DNA of 64,000 bases from Streptomyces sp. HmicA12. Its GTDB lineage: Bacteria; Actinomycetota; Actinomycetes; Streptomycetales; Streptomycetaceae. Of the stretch, positions 33,933-42,377 are shown in pieces. Position 1 is the stretch's first letter, and every line of letters begins with the position of its first letter. The stretch is from positions 288,153-352,152 of the forward strand of contig NZ_KB891809.1 in assembly GCF_000373565.1 (NCBI RefSeq), written 5' to 3'. Under the pieces are notes generated by a model. It worked only from the letters and a program-made list of their open reading frames with translations, was not told where the DNA came from and did not search any database. Both the position numbers and the translations under genes were made by a program.

Positions 33933-34241
33933 TCAGACGTCCGCGGGGGCGCCGAGCAGGGCGGACGCCTGCTGCATCGGGTCGAGGGACGGCGTGGGGG
34001 TGGCGGCCTGGGGACCGCGGCAGGTGAAGCCGAGCTTGGTCATGGCCCGGACGACTTCGCCGGCGCTGAAATCACGGCGGTCCTGACGGGTCACGACCTC
34101 GCCCACCTGCTTCACGGGGTAGACACGGCGGCCGATGATCACGGAATCGCCGGACACCTCCTCGGGCTTGATGCCCTTCATCGCTTCCAGGACGCCGCTC
34201 TTGGTGAGGTCGAACGGGAAACGGGCGATGACGCAACGCAT
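33933..34241 (-). CDS. SCO5918-like small conserved protein
   Basis: 102 residues: RCVIARFPFDLTKSGVLEAMKGIKPE, then a basic segment VIIGRRVYPVKQVGEVVTRQDRRDFSAGEVVRAM. It matches my recollection of the SCO5918 family, which in Streptomyces accompanies cold-shock and DEAD-box helicase genes, though none is adjacent here. Function unknown. The C-terminal tail is Ala/Pro-rich. Confidence 0.8.
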   Translation of the reverse strand: MRCVIARFPFDLTKSGVLEAMKGIKPEEVSGDSVIIGRRVYPVKQVGEVVTRQDRRDFSAGEVVRAMTKLGFTCRGPQAATPTPSLDPMQQASALLGAPADV

Positions 34242-34704
34242 GATGCCTCACAGGGGGAAGAACGAATGAGGATGGATTCCACTGTGCTTCCTTCATGCGC
34301 GCCGCATCAAGGAATTCCTGCAACAGAAGATCAGCGCGGGGAACGACAAGGACGAACGAACCGAATTAAATGCGAAAGGGACCGGCACCCCACATAGTGC
34401 GGACCCTTACTGCGATATGCGCGAATTCCAGGTCGCCGCGATGATGCCCCGCTCGGAGAGGCATGTGGATTTCGGGAACCACAACCGCAACCGAGATCGA
34501 CAGTAGCACGCCGCCAAGACCCTCTTGTGATCATGAAATTCACTCTGCCGAGAACAGAACTGACGTACGGGGAGGCTTCGTGAAGCACCCGATGAAGCGG
34601 ACCGTTCCGGCAGAACTGGAGCTCGCGGCAAGGACCTTGGAGCAGGGCGGGGGACGGGCGTGCCGCGGCATCCTCGACACGCCGCCTGCCCCCGCACGGC
34701 CGGC
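34242..34704. other. 463-bp intergenic region, relatively AT-rich
   Basis: No gene supported. Base composition is lower in GC than the flanks around 34,240-34,590 (AATTAAATGCG, CATGAAATTC), as in a promoter-rich or acquired stretch. GGGGAGG at about 34,570 followed by GTGAAGCACCCG looks like a translation start, but the frame (from about 34,580) runs antisense into the VWA gene and encodes nothing recognisable. Confidence 0.6.
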
Positions 34705-36255
34705 TCAGCCGGAGGTGTCCCGCAGCCGCGCCGCCGCCCGCACCGAGTCCGCCAGCGCGGCGACGTCCGAGTCCTCGGTGGCTTCGGACAGATCCTGGAC
34801 CTGGCGGGTGAGTTCGTGCAGGGACGGTTCGCCCGGGTACGGCGTCCCCGAGCCGTTCTCCAGCCGGTGCGCGAAGTACGCCGCCGTCGCGGACACCCGC
34901 AGCCGGGGCGGGGTCCGGTCGGACCAGAGGTCCCGGGCCAGCGCGGACACCGTGACCTCGCCGGAGGTCTCACGGGGGGCCCGGGACTTCGGGTCGAGCC
35001 AGCGGACCGTGGCCCTCGCGACCCGGCCGGACTCCGCGCCCTCGCGGAGCTTCACCGCGTACAGGGCCGTCACCGTGTGGCCGGGGCCGACCTCGCCGCC
35101 GTCGACGCTGTCGTCGCGGAAGTCGTCGTCGGCGACGGCGCGGTCCTCGTAGCCGAGGAGGCGGAAGTCCGACACCGTACGACGGTCGAAGGCGACCTGC
35201 GCCTTGGCGTCCCGCGCCTTCAACTCCACGTTGGCGGGCAGCTGTTGGACGAAGACCTTGCGGGCGTCCGCCGGGGACGACACGTACGTGGTGTGGCCGT
35301 CGCCCTTGTCGGCGAGACGCTCCATCAGCGCGTCGCCGTAGTCGCTGCCGACCCCCACGCCGAAGAGCGTGATGCCGTGGTCGCGGCGGGCCCCGGCGAT
35401 GCGCTCCAGGATCGCGTCGGCCTCGGTCTCGCCGGTGTTGGCGAGCGCGTCGGACAGGAGGACGACGCGGTTCGTCGCCCCGGACCTGACGCCCTTCACG
35501 GCGGTGGCGTAGCCGGTGGTGATGCCCGCGTCGAGATTGGTGGAGTCGGTGGGTTCGAGGGTGTCGATGGCGTCCTGGACCTTCTCGCGGACCGCGCCGC
35601 CCTTGCCGCCGAGGCGGGTCATCGGGAGGACCGTCTCCGCCTCGCTGCTGAAGGTGACCAGGGCGATCGAGTCGTCGGGGCGGAGCTGGTCGGTGAGTGT
35701 GGCGAGGGATTCCCGGACCAGGTCGAGGCGGCCGGGCTCCCCCATGGAGCCGGAGATGTCGACGACGAACGTCAGCGCCGCCGGCGCCCGTTCACCGTCC
35801 GCCGGGGCCTGCGCCGTCGCGAGCCCCACCCGCATCAGGCGCCAGCCGTCGTCGCCGGTGCGGGCGCCGTCGACGGTCACCGAGAAGCCGTTGCCCTCGG
35901 GGCGCGGGTAGTCCTGCCGGAAACTGTTGACGAACTCCTCGGGCCGCACCGAACCCGCGTCGGGCAGGCGACCCTCGGCGAGCGTGCGCCGCGCGTAGCC
36001 GTAGGAGGCGGTGTCGACGTCGAGGGCGAACGTGGAGCGGTAGTCGGCCCCGCTCTCCTTGCCGCCGTCCGGCGCGACGGAGGCGGCCCGGCCGTCCGCT
36101 CCCCTGGCCTTGCTGTCCGCCGAGGTGTCCGACGTCCCCGCCGCGCCGCATCCCGCCAGCAGCAGCCCGCCCGCCAGGGCCGCGGCGAGCAGTGCCCCGC
36201 CGCGGCGCCGTGTGCCGCGTACCCCGTCGCGTATGCCGTCCGGTCCGGTCACCAT
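34705..36255 (-). CDS. VWA-domain lipoprotein (YfbK-like)
   Basis: 516 residues. The lipoprotein signal peptide (RRRGGALLAAALAGGLLLAGCG) ends in lipobox LLAG-C. Then a YfbK-type N-terminal segment (YRSTFALDVDTASYGYARRTL), a von Willebrand A domain with MIDAS DISGSMGE, and a C-terminal DUF3520-like region. Start at 36255: GGAGG lies upstream and the signal peptide begins there; earlier Met codons lack both. Extracytoplasmic, metal-dependent protein binding is expected; partner unknown. Confidence 0.92.
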   Translation of the reverse strand: MVTGPDGIRDGVRGTRRRGGALLAAALAGGLLLAGCGAAGTSDTSADSKARGADGRAASVAPDGGKESGADYRSTFALDVDTASYGYARRTLAEGRLPDAGSVRPEEFVNSFRQDYPRPEGNGFSVTVDGARTGDDGWRLMRVGLATAQAPADGERAPAALTFVVDISGSMGEPGRLDLVRESLATLTDQLRPDDSIALVTFSSEAETVLPMTRLGGKGGAVREKVQDAIDTLEPTDSTNLDAGITTGYATAVKGVRSGATNRVVLLSDALANTGETEADAILERIAGARRDHGITLFGVGVGSDYGDALMERLADKGDGHTTYVSSPADARKVFVQQLPANVELKARDAKAQVAFDRRTVSDFRLLGYEDRAVADDDFRDDSVDGGEVGPGHTVTALYAVKLREGAESGRVARATVRWLDPKSRAPRETSGEVTVSALARDLWSDRTPPRLRVSATAAYFAHRLENGSGTPYPGEPSLHELTRQVQDLSEATEDSDVAALADSVRAAARLRDTSG

Positions 36256-36456
36256 TGCCGACCCCTCCCGCTCCGTCACGCACCGGCGGTACCGGCGCTC
36301 TGTGACTGTGACGTGCGGGGCGGCCGCGGTGTTCGTCCCGAGCGATTGCGCCTTGGCCTCAAAGCGGTCACGGGAGGCGGCAGTCGTGACCGGTGGGTGA
36401 TCCTCCGGAGACCCACCGGTCATGCGCAGCGCGGACCGATGGCCCGCGGGGGGGGG

Positions 36457-37332
36457 CTAGGACACCACGTCCTTGCGCGCGAATCCGCGGAACGCCAGGG
36501 CGAACAGCACCACCGCGTACGCCACCGACACCGACGCCCCCTGGATCATGCCGCTCCACTCCGGCTGCGGCTGGATCACGTCCGCCCAGGCGAACTGCCA
36601 GTGCGCGGGCAGGAAGTCGCGCCAGTGGCCCAGGGCCGTCACCGCGTCCAGCACATTGCCGACGATGGTCAGGAAGACCGCGCCGCCGACCGCGCCCAGC
36701 GGGTTGTCCGTCTTCGTCGACAGCCAGAACGCGAGGCCCGCCGTGACCAGTTGGGACACGAAGATGTACGCGATGACGACGAACAGCCGCTGCGCCGCCG
36801 TGCCCGCGGGCAGCGCGCCGCCGGTCGGGATCTCCAGCGGCCCCCAGCCGTACGCGACCGTGCCGACGCCGAGCGCGACGATGGGGAGCAGCACCATCGC
36901 GGCGAGGCTGAGCCCGAGCGCGACGATGAGCTTGGACCACAGGAGGCGGGCCCGTGGCACGGGTGCGGCGAGCAGATAGCGCAGGCTCGACCAGTTCGCC
37001 TCGGAGGCGATGGTGTCGCCGCAGAACAGGGCGACGGGGATGACGAGCAGGAACCCCGCGGAGACGAACAGGGCCGTCGCCGCGAAGTTCGCGCCCGATG
37101 CCGTGGCCGTGTCCATCAGGGTCACCCGGCCGCTCCGGCCGCCCGGTTCGCCGCCGATGGCGAAGGCGACGACCAGGACGAAGGGCAGCAGCGCGAGGAC
37201 GGCCCCCATGACGAGGGTGCGGCGGCGCTTCACCTGCCGGACCAGCTCCACGCGCAGCGGCAGGGTGCGGCCGGGGCGGTAGCCGTCGGCCGTCTCGACC
37301 ACGGGGGCCGGGGATGTTCCGGTGGCGCTCAT
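36457..37332 (-). CDS. ABC-2 type permease
   Basis: 291 residues, six hydrophobic segments (LVMGAVLALLPFVLVVAFAIG, ATALFVSAGFLLVIPVALF, LIVALGLSLAAMVLLPIVALG, LFVVIAYIFVSQLVTAGLAFWL, AVGGAVFLTIVGNVLDAVTAL, VSVAYAVVLFALAFRGF). SEANWSSLRYLLAAPVPR is the typical cytoplasmic loop. It follows the hydrolase-ABC ATPase fusion at 37418-40144 on the same strand, and that protein must be its ATPase. A 30-codon ORF bridges the two genes. Confidence 0.93.
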   Translation of the reverse strand: MSATGTSPAPVVETADGYRPGRTLPLRVELVRQVKRRRTLVMGAVLALLPFVLVVAFAIGGEPGGRSGRVTLMDTATASGANFAATALFVSAGFLLVIPVALFCGDTIASEANWSSLRYLLAAPVPRARLLWSKLIVALGLSLAAMVLLPIVALGVGTVAYGWGPLEIPTGGALPAGTAAQRLFVVIAYIFVSQLVTAGLAFWLSTKTDNPLGAVGGAVFLTIVGNVLDAVTALGHWRDFLPAHWQFAWADVIQPQPEWSGMIQGASVSVAYAVVLFALAFRGFARKDVVS

Positions 37333-37421
37333 GCGGGTCCTCCGGTCGTGGTCGGGCGGCGGGACGCGGCCCGGGTGATCGGGAGCGCGGCCGTCGTGGC
37401 GGCCGTGGTCGTGGCCGTCAT
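37329..37421 (-). CDS. 30-codon coupling ORF between fusion ATPase and permease
   Basis: MTATTTAATTAALPITRAASRRPTTTGGPA, written here as MTATTTAATTAALPITRAA and RRPTTTGGPA. Its ATG overlaps the stop of the ATPase fusion (ATGA, 37418-37421), and its stop overlaps the permease ATG (ATGA, 37329-37332). Very rich in Thr and Ala. Probably a translational relay, or the remnant of a permease N-terminus moved out of frame; no function claimed. Confidence 0.4.
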   Translation of the reverse strand: MTATTTAATTAALPITRAASRRPTTTGGPA

Positions 37422-40144
37422 GACGGAGTCCCTCCGATCAGGGTCAGGAACGCGTCCTCGAGGCGCCGGTGCGGGCCGAGGGACTTCACGGGTACGTCGA
37501 GACGGACCAGGTCGACCAGGAGCCGCGCGGCCGGGTCGCCGGTGGTCCCGGCCGCGGCGGCCGGAACCGGGGCGAGCCGCACCAGGAGGCCCTCCTCCAC
37601 GCGGACCGCCGACTCCACGCCGGCCAGCGCGCCCACCTTCTCGACCACCGGTTCGGAGACGTCCCCGGCCAGGCCGACCAGGAGCGTGTCGCCGGAGCCG
37701 ATGATCCGGTCGACCGGCCCCGCCTGCACCAGGCGCCCGCGGTCCATGACCACGAGGTGCGTGCAGGACTGCTCGACCTCGGCGAGGAGGTGGCTGGAGA
37801 CGATGACGGTCCGGCCACCGCGCGCGTACCGGATCATCACCTCGCGCATCTCGCGGATCTGCGGCGGGTCCAGGCCGTTCGTCGGCTCGTCCAGGATCAG
37901 CAGGTCCGGCAGGCCGAGCATGGCCTGGGCGATGGCGAGGCGCTGGCGCATGCCCTGCGAGTACGTGCGTACGGCGCGGGCCAGGGCGTCGCCGAGACCG
38001 GCGATCTCCAGGGCCTCCTCCATGTGCGCGTCCTCGGGCGGGCGGCCCGTGGCCCGCCAGTACAGCTCCAGGTTCTCCCGTCCTGACAGGTGCGGCAGGA
38101 AGCCGGCGCCCTCGACGAACGCGCCGACGCGGGACAGGACGGGCGCGCCAGGACGGATGGCGTGGCCGAAGACGCGGATCTCGCCCTCGTCGGGGCGGAT
38201 GAGGCCCATGAGCATGCGCAGCGTCGTCGTCTTGCCCGCGCCGTTCGGCCCGAGGAGGCCGAGGACCTGGCCCTTCTCGACGCGGAAGGAGAGGTCGCGG
38301 ACCGCGTACCGGTCGCTGGACTTCGCGTACCGCTTGCTCAAGTCCGTGATCTGCAGCGGGACGTCGGCGAGCGCCGGGTCGGGCGCGGGCGCCGTCGTGC
38401 GCCTGCGGGCGGTGAGCAGCAGGCCCGCCGCGACGGCGACCGCGCCGAGCGGCAGCCACCACACCCACGCGGGCAGCGGTGTCGCGGCGGTCTTCACGTC
38501 GGGCGCGGTGGGCAGGCTCAGGCCGCCGTCGCGCAGGGACACCTGGTACGTGGCGGGCTGGTCCGGTGACGCGTACCCGAGGTCCGTCGAGGACAGGACG
38601 AGGCGCAGCTTGTGGCCCTTCTGCACCTGGTGGTCGACGGCCGGGAGCGTGAGCGTCACGTCCTTGCCGGCGCCGCCCGCGCCCGTCACCCGGACCGGCG
38701 TGACGAGCTGGGAGGGGAGCACCTCGCGGGTGCCGCCGGGCCCCGCATCGTAGACCTTCGCGAACAGGACGGCCGTGCCGCTGGAGGACTTCACGTGGAC
38801 GGTGGCGGTCGGTGAGCCGGTGATGCGCACCGACTTGGTGAGCGGCGCCGTGTCGAAGCGGGCGAACTGGCCGGGGAAGTCCAGCGAGGCGCCCAGGCCG
38901 AGTGACGACAGGGAGGCGAGCGAGCCGAGTCCCGGCACCGAGGAGATCGACGGCGGGCCGCCGCCCGGCGGGTTCTGGAACGTCTCCGTGCCGGACTTCA
39001 GCGGCACCCGCACCCGCTGCTCGCCGCGCAGCCCGGGATACGCGTCGCCGCTCGCGCCGCGCAGGGTGGCGGCGCCGTCGGTGGAGTCCACGCCGCCGGT
39101 GCGGGTCACGCGGAACGCCGGGCCGGTGTCGACGCCCTTCTCGTCCTTCAGGTAGCGGTCGAACCACTTCGCCACGCGCCCGGAGACGCGGTCGACCTCC
39201 ATGTCGCCGCCGTCGTGCCCGCCGTTGAGCCAGTCCACGTCGACCGGGGCGTGGTTCGCCTTGATCTGCTTGGCCATGGCGTCGGCCTGCCCGAGGGGGA
39301 ACAGCGAGTCCGTCTGGCCCTGCGCGATCAGCGTCGGCACCTTGATGCGGTCACCGACGGTGGACGGGCTGCGCTCCTCCAGGAGCTTCCTGGCCGCCGC
39401 GTCCGGCTGCCCGGCGACCGCCACCCGCTGGTACATGTCGCACAGCTGCTCCTGGAAGCGGCCGCACTCCAGGCCCGCCCTGCTGGTGCGCGAGCCGATG
39501 TCGGCGGAGCCGGAGGTGAAGAAGATCCCGGCCCACAGCTTCTTGAACACGCCGTCGGGGAACAGTGCGTCCGCCAGGTTCCAGTACGTGATCTGGGGCG
39601 CGATGGCGTCGACGCGCTTGTCGTAAGCGGCGGCGAGCAGCGACACCGCGCCGCCGTACGAGGCGCCGGTCATCCCGACCCGCGGGTCACCGGCCTTGTC
39701 GAGCTGGACCTCGGGCCGCTTCGCCAGCCAGTCGATCAGCCGCGACACATCGGCGACCTCGCCCTTCGGGTCGTTCAACCCGATCTTGCCGGTGGACTTG
39801 CCGAAGCCGCGGGCCGACCACGTCAGCACCGCGAACCCGTGCCGGGCCAGCTTCTCGGCCTCGCCGCGCACGTCCTCCTTGCTGCCGCCGAAGCCGTGGG
39901 TGAGCAGCACGGCGGGCCGCCGCTCGGTCCCGGACCCCGCCGTGAAGTACGACGTGTCGATCCGGACGCCTGCGCCCATCGGCATCACCCGGTCCTGCCG
40001 GTGCACGGCGGGCGCCTTGCCGGAGGAGGCCGTCGCGGACCAGGTCCCGGCTCCGGCGAGCACCACAAGGGCGGCCGCGACGGCGATCCACCGCCGCGGC
40101 CATCCGCGTACTCGCTCACGCCATGCGCGCACTCGTAGATCCAT
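37418..40144 (-). CDS. extracellular alpha/beta hydrolase fused to ABC ATPase
   Basis: 908 residues. An N-terminal membrane anchor (about 17-38) is followed by an X-Pro-dipeptidyl-peptidase/CocE-like hydrolase (about 50-370): LTHGFGGSKED, nucleophile Ser162 in GASYGG, Asp in AQGQTDSLFP, His in NGGHDGGD. A jelly-roll C-terminal domain (about 370-570, ends AVDHQVQKGHKLRLVLSSTDLGYASP) and a second membrane helix (WVWWLPLGAVAVAAGLLLTA) follow. Last comes an ABC ATPase (about 610-908): GPNGAGKTTTL, YSQGMRQRLAIAQ, LLILDEPTNGLD. Two helices put the hydrolase outside and the ATPase inside. It should energise the permease at 36457-37332. Confidence 0.9.
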   Translation of the reverse strand: MDLRVRAWRERVRGWPRRWIAVAAALVVLAGAGTWSATASSGKAPAVHRQDRVMPMGAGVRIDTSYFTAGSGTERRPAVLLTHGFGGSKEDVRGEAEKLARHGFAVLTWSARGFGKSTGKIGLNDPKGEVADVSRLIDWLAKRPEVQLDKAGDPRVGMTGASYGGAVSLLAAAYDKRVDAIAPQITYWNLADALFPDGVFKKLWAGIFFTSGSADIGSRTSRAGLECGRFQEQLCDMYQRVAVAGQPDAAARKLLEERSPSTVGDRIKVPTLIAQGQTDSLFPLGQADAMAKQIKANHAPVDVDWLNGGHDGGDMEVDRVSGRVAKWFDRYLKDEKGVDTGPAFRVTRTGGVDSTDGAATLRGASGDAYPGLRGEQRVRVPLKSGTETFQNPPGGGPPSISSVPGLGSLASLSSLGLGASLDFPGQFARFDTAPLTKSVRITGSPTATVHVKSSSGTAVLFAKVYDAGPGGTREVLPSQLVTPVRVTGAGGAGKDVTLTLPAVDHQVQKGHKLRLVLSSTDLGYASPDQPATYQVSLRDGGLSLPTAPDVKTAATPLPAWVWWLPLGAVAVAAGLLLTARRRTTAPAPDPALADVPLQITDLSKRYAKSSDRYAVRDLSFRVEKGQVLGLLGPNGAGKTTTLRMLMGLIRPDEGEIRVFGHAIRPGAPVLSRVGAFVEGAGFLPHLSGRENLELYWRATGRPPEDAHMEEALEIAGLGDALARAVRTYSQGMRQRLAIAQAMLGLPDLLILDEPTNGLDPPQIREMREVMIRYARGGRTVIVSSHLLAEVEQSCTHLVVMDRGRLVQAGPVDRIIGSGDTLLVGLAGDVSEPVVEKVGALAGVESAVRVEEGLLVRLAPVPAAAAGTTGDPAARLLVDLVRLDVPVKSLGPHRRLEDAFLTLIGGTPS

Positions 40145-40353
40145 CCTTCAACGGTAGGGGTCACCACTGACAGTTACCGCCGCCTCCGGTCGGAGCCTCT
40201 CGACCTCCCCGGGGAGTACGGCGCGCCCTCCGCCTACCGCAGGTGCTGTACACCGAAACGGCCGGGACGCCGTGAAGCAGCCCACAGGACACGGGCCGCG
40301 CTCCTGCCTCGCCGGAGCGGGCCCGGCCGGCGCGGACCTGCTACGACATCCCC

Positions 40354-40776
40354 ATGGACATCACCCGAGCCGTCACCGTCCCCCAACTCGTCGCCGCGGG
40401 CTCCCTGTTCGACTCCCCGCCCCGCCCGGAGCGGGCCGCGTACTTCCTCGCCGCCCCGGGCCACCACCTCTACCTCGCCCACGTGGACGACGAGCCGGCC
40501 GGTTTCGTCAGCGGCGTCGAGACCGTCCACCCCGACAAGGGGCGCGAGATGTTCCTCTACGAACTCGCGGTCGCCGAGCCGTACCGGCGCCGCGGCATCG
40601 CCCGCGCCCTGGTCCGCACGCTCGCGGACCTGGCCGCCGAGCTCGGCTGCTACGACATGTGGGTCGGCCTGGACCTGGACAACGACGCGGCGCTCGCGAC
40701 GTACCTGAGCGCGGGCGGCACGCAGGAGAGCCCGTGCCGGGTCATCACCTGGGACTTCACGCGGCCGGCCGACTAG
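40354..40776 (+). CDS. GNAT acetyltransferase, AAC(3)-I-like
   Basis: 140 residues, single GNAT domain. The acetyl-CoA loop is LYELAVAEPYRRRGIARALVRTL (motif R-R-x-G-I-A). The pattern MFLYELAVAE ... GCYDMWVGLDLDNDAALATYLSAGG resembles aminoglycoside 3-N-acetyltransferases of type I, but substrate cannot be assigned. No ribosome site is visible before the ATG. It lies outside the biosynthetic cluster. Confidence 0.88.
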   Translation: MDITRAVTVPQLVAAGSLFDSPPRPERAAYFLAAPGHHLYLAHVDDEPAGFVSGVETVHPDKGREMFLYELAVAEPYRRRGIARALVRTLADLAAELGCYDMWVGLDLDNDAALATYLSAGGTQESPCRVITWDFTRPAD

Positions 40777-40787
40777 CCCCGCCCACT

Positions 40788-40876
40788 CTGCAAGCGCTCG
40801 CAGGAACCGTCAAGAGGGCGGTCAAGTGGGCTTTCGGTGAAGGAATTTCAAGGGGGAAAGCGCTTGCGGGAACCGT
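40788..40876 (+). promoter_or_regulatory. two LacI-type operators with shared flank
   Basis: CTGCAAGCGCTCGCAG at 40788-40803 is near-palindromic around AGCGCT. A second half-conserved site AAAGCGCTTGCG lies at 40857-40868. CGCTCGCAGGAACCGT (40797-40812) and CGCTTGCGGGAACCGT (40861-40876) match at 14 of 16 bases, 64 bp apart. Located before the sugar ABC operon that contains a LacI gene, so that regulator is the likely ligand. Confidence 0.65.
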
Positions 40877-40972
40877 TGACGCGGCTGCGAGCGCATGCGA
40901 AAGTCCCACCCCAACGCACCCCACCTCGTCCCCTCACCGTCCCCCACCGTCGAGCCGCACGTGGAGGCCCTC

Positions 40973-42292
40973 ATGGGCAATGACGCCCCCTCCCGCCGCC
41001 CACTCCTCCCCCGCCGCACCGCCCTGACCACCCTGCTCACCGCCGGCCTCGGTACCGCCCTCGGCGGCGGCCTCACCGGCTGCAGCGATTCGTCCCGCTC
41101 CGTCGCCTCCGGCGGCACCGTCACCCTGCGCTACTTCTTCTGGGGCGACAGCGGCCGCGCCGACCTGATCAACCAGTGCATCGCCGCCTTCGAGCGCGCC
41201 CACCCGAAGATCAAGGTCAAGTCCAGCTTCGCCGCGTTCGACTCCTTCTGGCCGAAGCTGAGCACGGCGGCGGCCGGCGGCAGCCCGCCCGACGTCATGC
41301 ACATCGACTACGCGTGGATCCGCACGCTCGGCGAACACGGCGTCCTCGCCGACCTGAACGAGCACACGGGCCCCGGCAAGGAGATCGACGCCACCACCCT
41401 CGTACCGTCGCTGCGCACGGCGGGCATGGTGGAGGACCGGCGCGTGGCGCTGCCGCTGTCCCACAACAGCGTGTGCCTGATGTACGACGCCGAGGTGTGG
41501 GCCGACGCCGGGGCGCGGGCGCCGACCTCACCCATGTCCTGGGACACGTTCATGAAGCAGTCCCGCGCGGTCACCCGGCACACCGGGCGCGCGCAGTTCG
41601 GCATGGACAACCCCGGCCAGAACTACATGGGCGTAGAGCTGTGGATGCGCCAGCAGGGCAGGCAGATGTGGACGGACAAGGGCGAACTCGGCTTCGGCGA
41701 GGACGACTTGGTCCGCTACTTCACCACGGTCGACGCCTACCGCGAGGACGGCGCCCTCGCCGGACCCGACGTGGTCCTGGAATCGCTGCCCGGCTACCCC
41801 ATCACCACCCAGCGCGCCGCGTCGTACCTGGAGTGGGACAACCAGGTCGGCGGCCGCAGCGCCCTGCGCGGCACCAAACTGACGCTGGGCAGCGTCCCCA
41901 GCGACACCCACCGCTCGGGCCTCTACGCCAAGCCCGGCATGCTGATGAGCGCCGCCGCGAAGAGCCCGTACATCAGTGAGGCCGCGCAGTTCATCAACTT
42001 CATGATCAATGACCGGCGGGTGGCGAAGATCCTCGGCACCAACATCGGCATGCCGCCCACCACCAGCCAGGAGGGCGCCGCCGAGGTCACCGATCCCGCG
42101 GTGCGCCAGGTCCAGACGTACGAGCGGCAGATCGCGAAGACGCTCGCGCCGACCCCGCCGCCGCCCGCGGACGGCGGCGCCTCCCTCAACGAGTACCTGC
42201 GCCGCGTCGCCGAGAAGCTCTTCTACGGCCGTATCTCCGCGGACCGTGCCGCCGGTCTCTTCTTCGACCAGGCGAAGGTCGTCCTCGCCTGA
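40973..42292 (+). CDS. sugar ABC transporter solute-binding lipoprotein
   Basis: 439 residues, starting at ATG 40973 with GGAGG 5 bases upstream. The Tat-like signal has SRRPLLPRRTALTTLL and lipobox GGLTGC. The family-1 solute-binding fold follows (VTLRYFFWGDSGRADLINQCIAAFERAHPKIKVK, GSPPDVMHIDYAWI). It is anchored outside the membrane and delivers its sugar to the two permeases encoded next. No ATPase is in the locus; a shared MsiK-type ATPase would be expected in Streptomyces. Confidence 0.95.
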   Translation: MGNDAPSRRPLLPRRTALTTLLTAGLGTALGGGLTGCSDSSRSVASGGTVTLRYFFWGDSGRADLINQCIAAFERAHPKIKVKSSFAAFDSFWPKLSTAAAGGSPPDVMHIDYAWIRTLGEHGVLADLNEHTGPGKEIDATTLVPSLRTAGMVEDRRVALPLSHNSVCLMYDAEVWADAGARAPTSPMSWDTFMKQSRAVTRHTGRAQFGMDNPGQNYMGVELWMRQQGRQMWTDKGELGFGEDDLVRYFTTVDAYREDGALAGPDVVLESLPGYPITTQRAASYLEWDNQVGGRSALRGTKLTLGSVPSDTHRSGLYAKPGMLMSAAAKSPYISEAAQFINFMINDRRVAKILGTNIGMPPTTSQEGAAEVTDPAVRQVQTYERQIAKTLAPTPPPPADGGASLNEYLRRVAEKLFYGRISADRAAGLFFDQAKVVLA

Positions 42293-42377
42293 CGCCCGAG
42301 AGCTGACGCCCGAGCGCCAGAAGGCAGGCTGCCCGCCCCCTCTCTCTCAACTCCCCCCTCTTCGTACGGAGTTCCCC

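Noticed and set aside
34580..34980. Possible small gene starting GTGAAGCACCCG after GGGGAGG
   Set aside because: The frame runs antisense into the VWA gene with no similarity; only the start looks plausible.
36443..36456. G-run near 36,448 as a frameshift in the permease
   Set aside because: It lies just after the permease stop codon and does not affect a coding frame.
40354..40776. GNAT protein as the self-resistance gene of the cluster
   Set aside because: It is about 20 kb from the cluster, and the cluster does not look like an aminoglycoside pathway.
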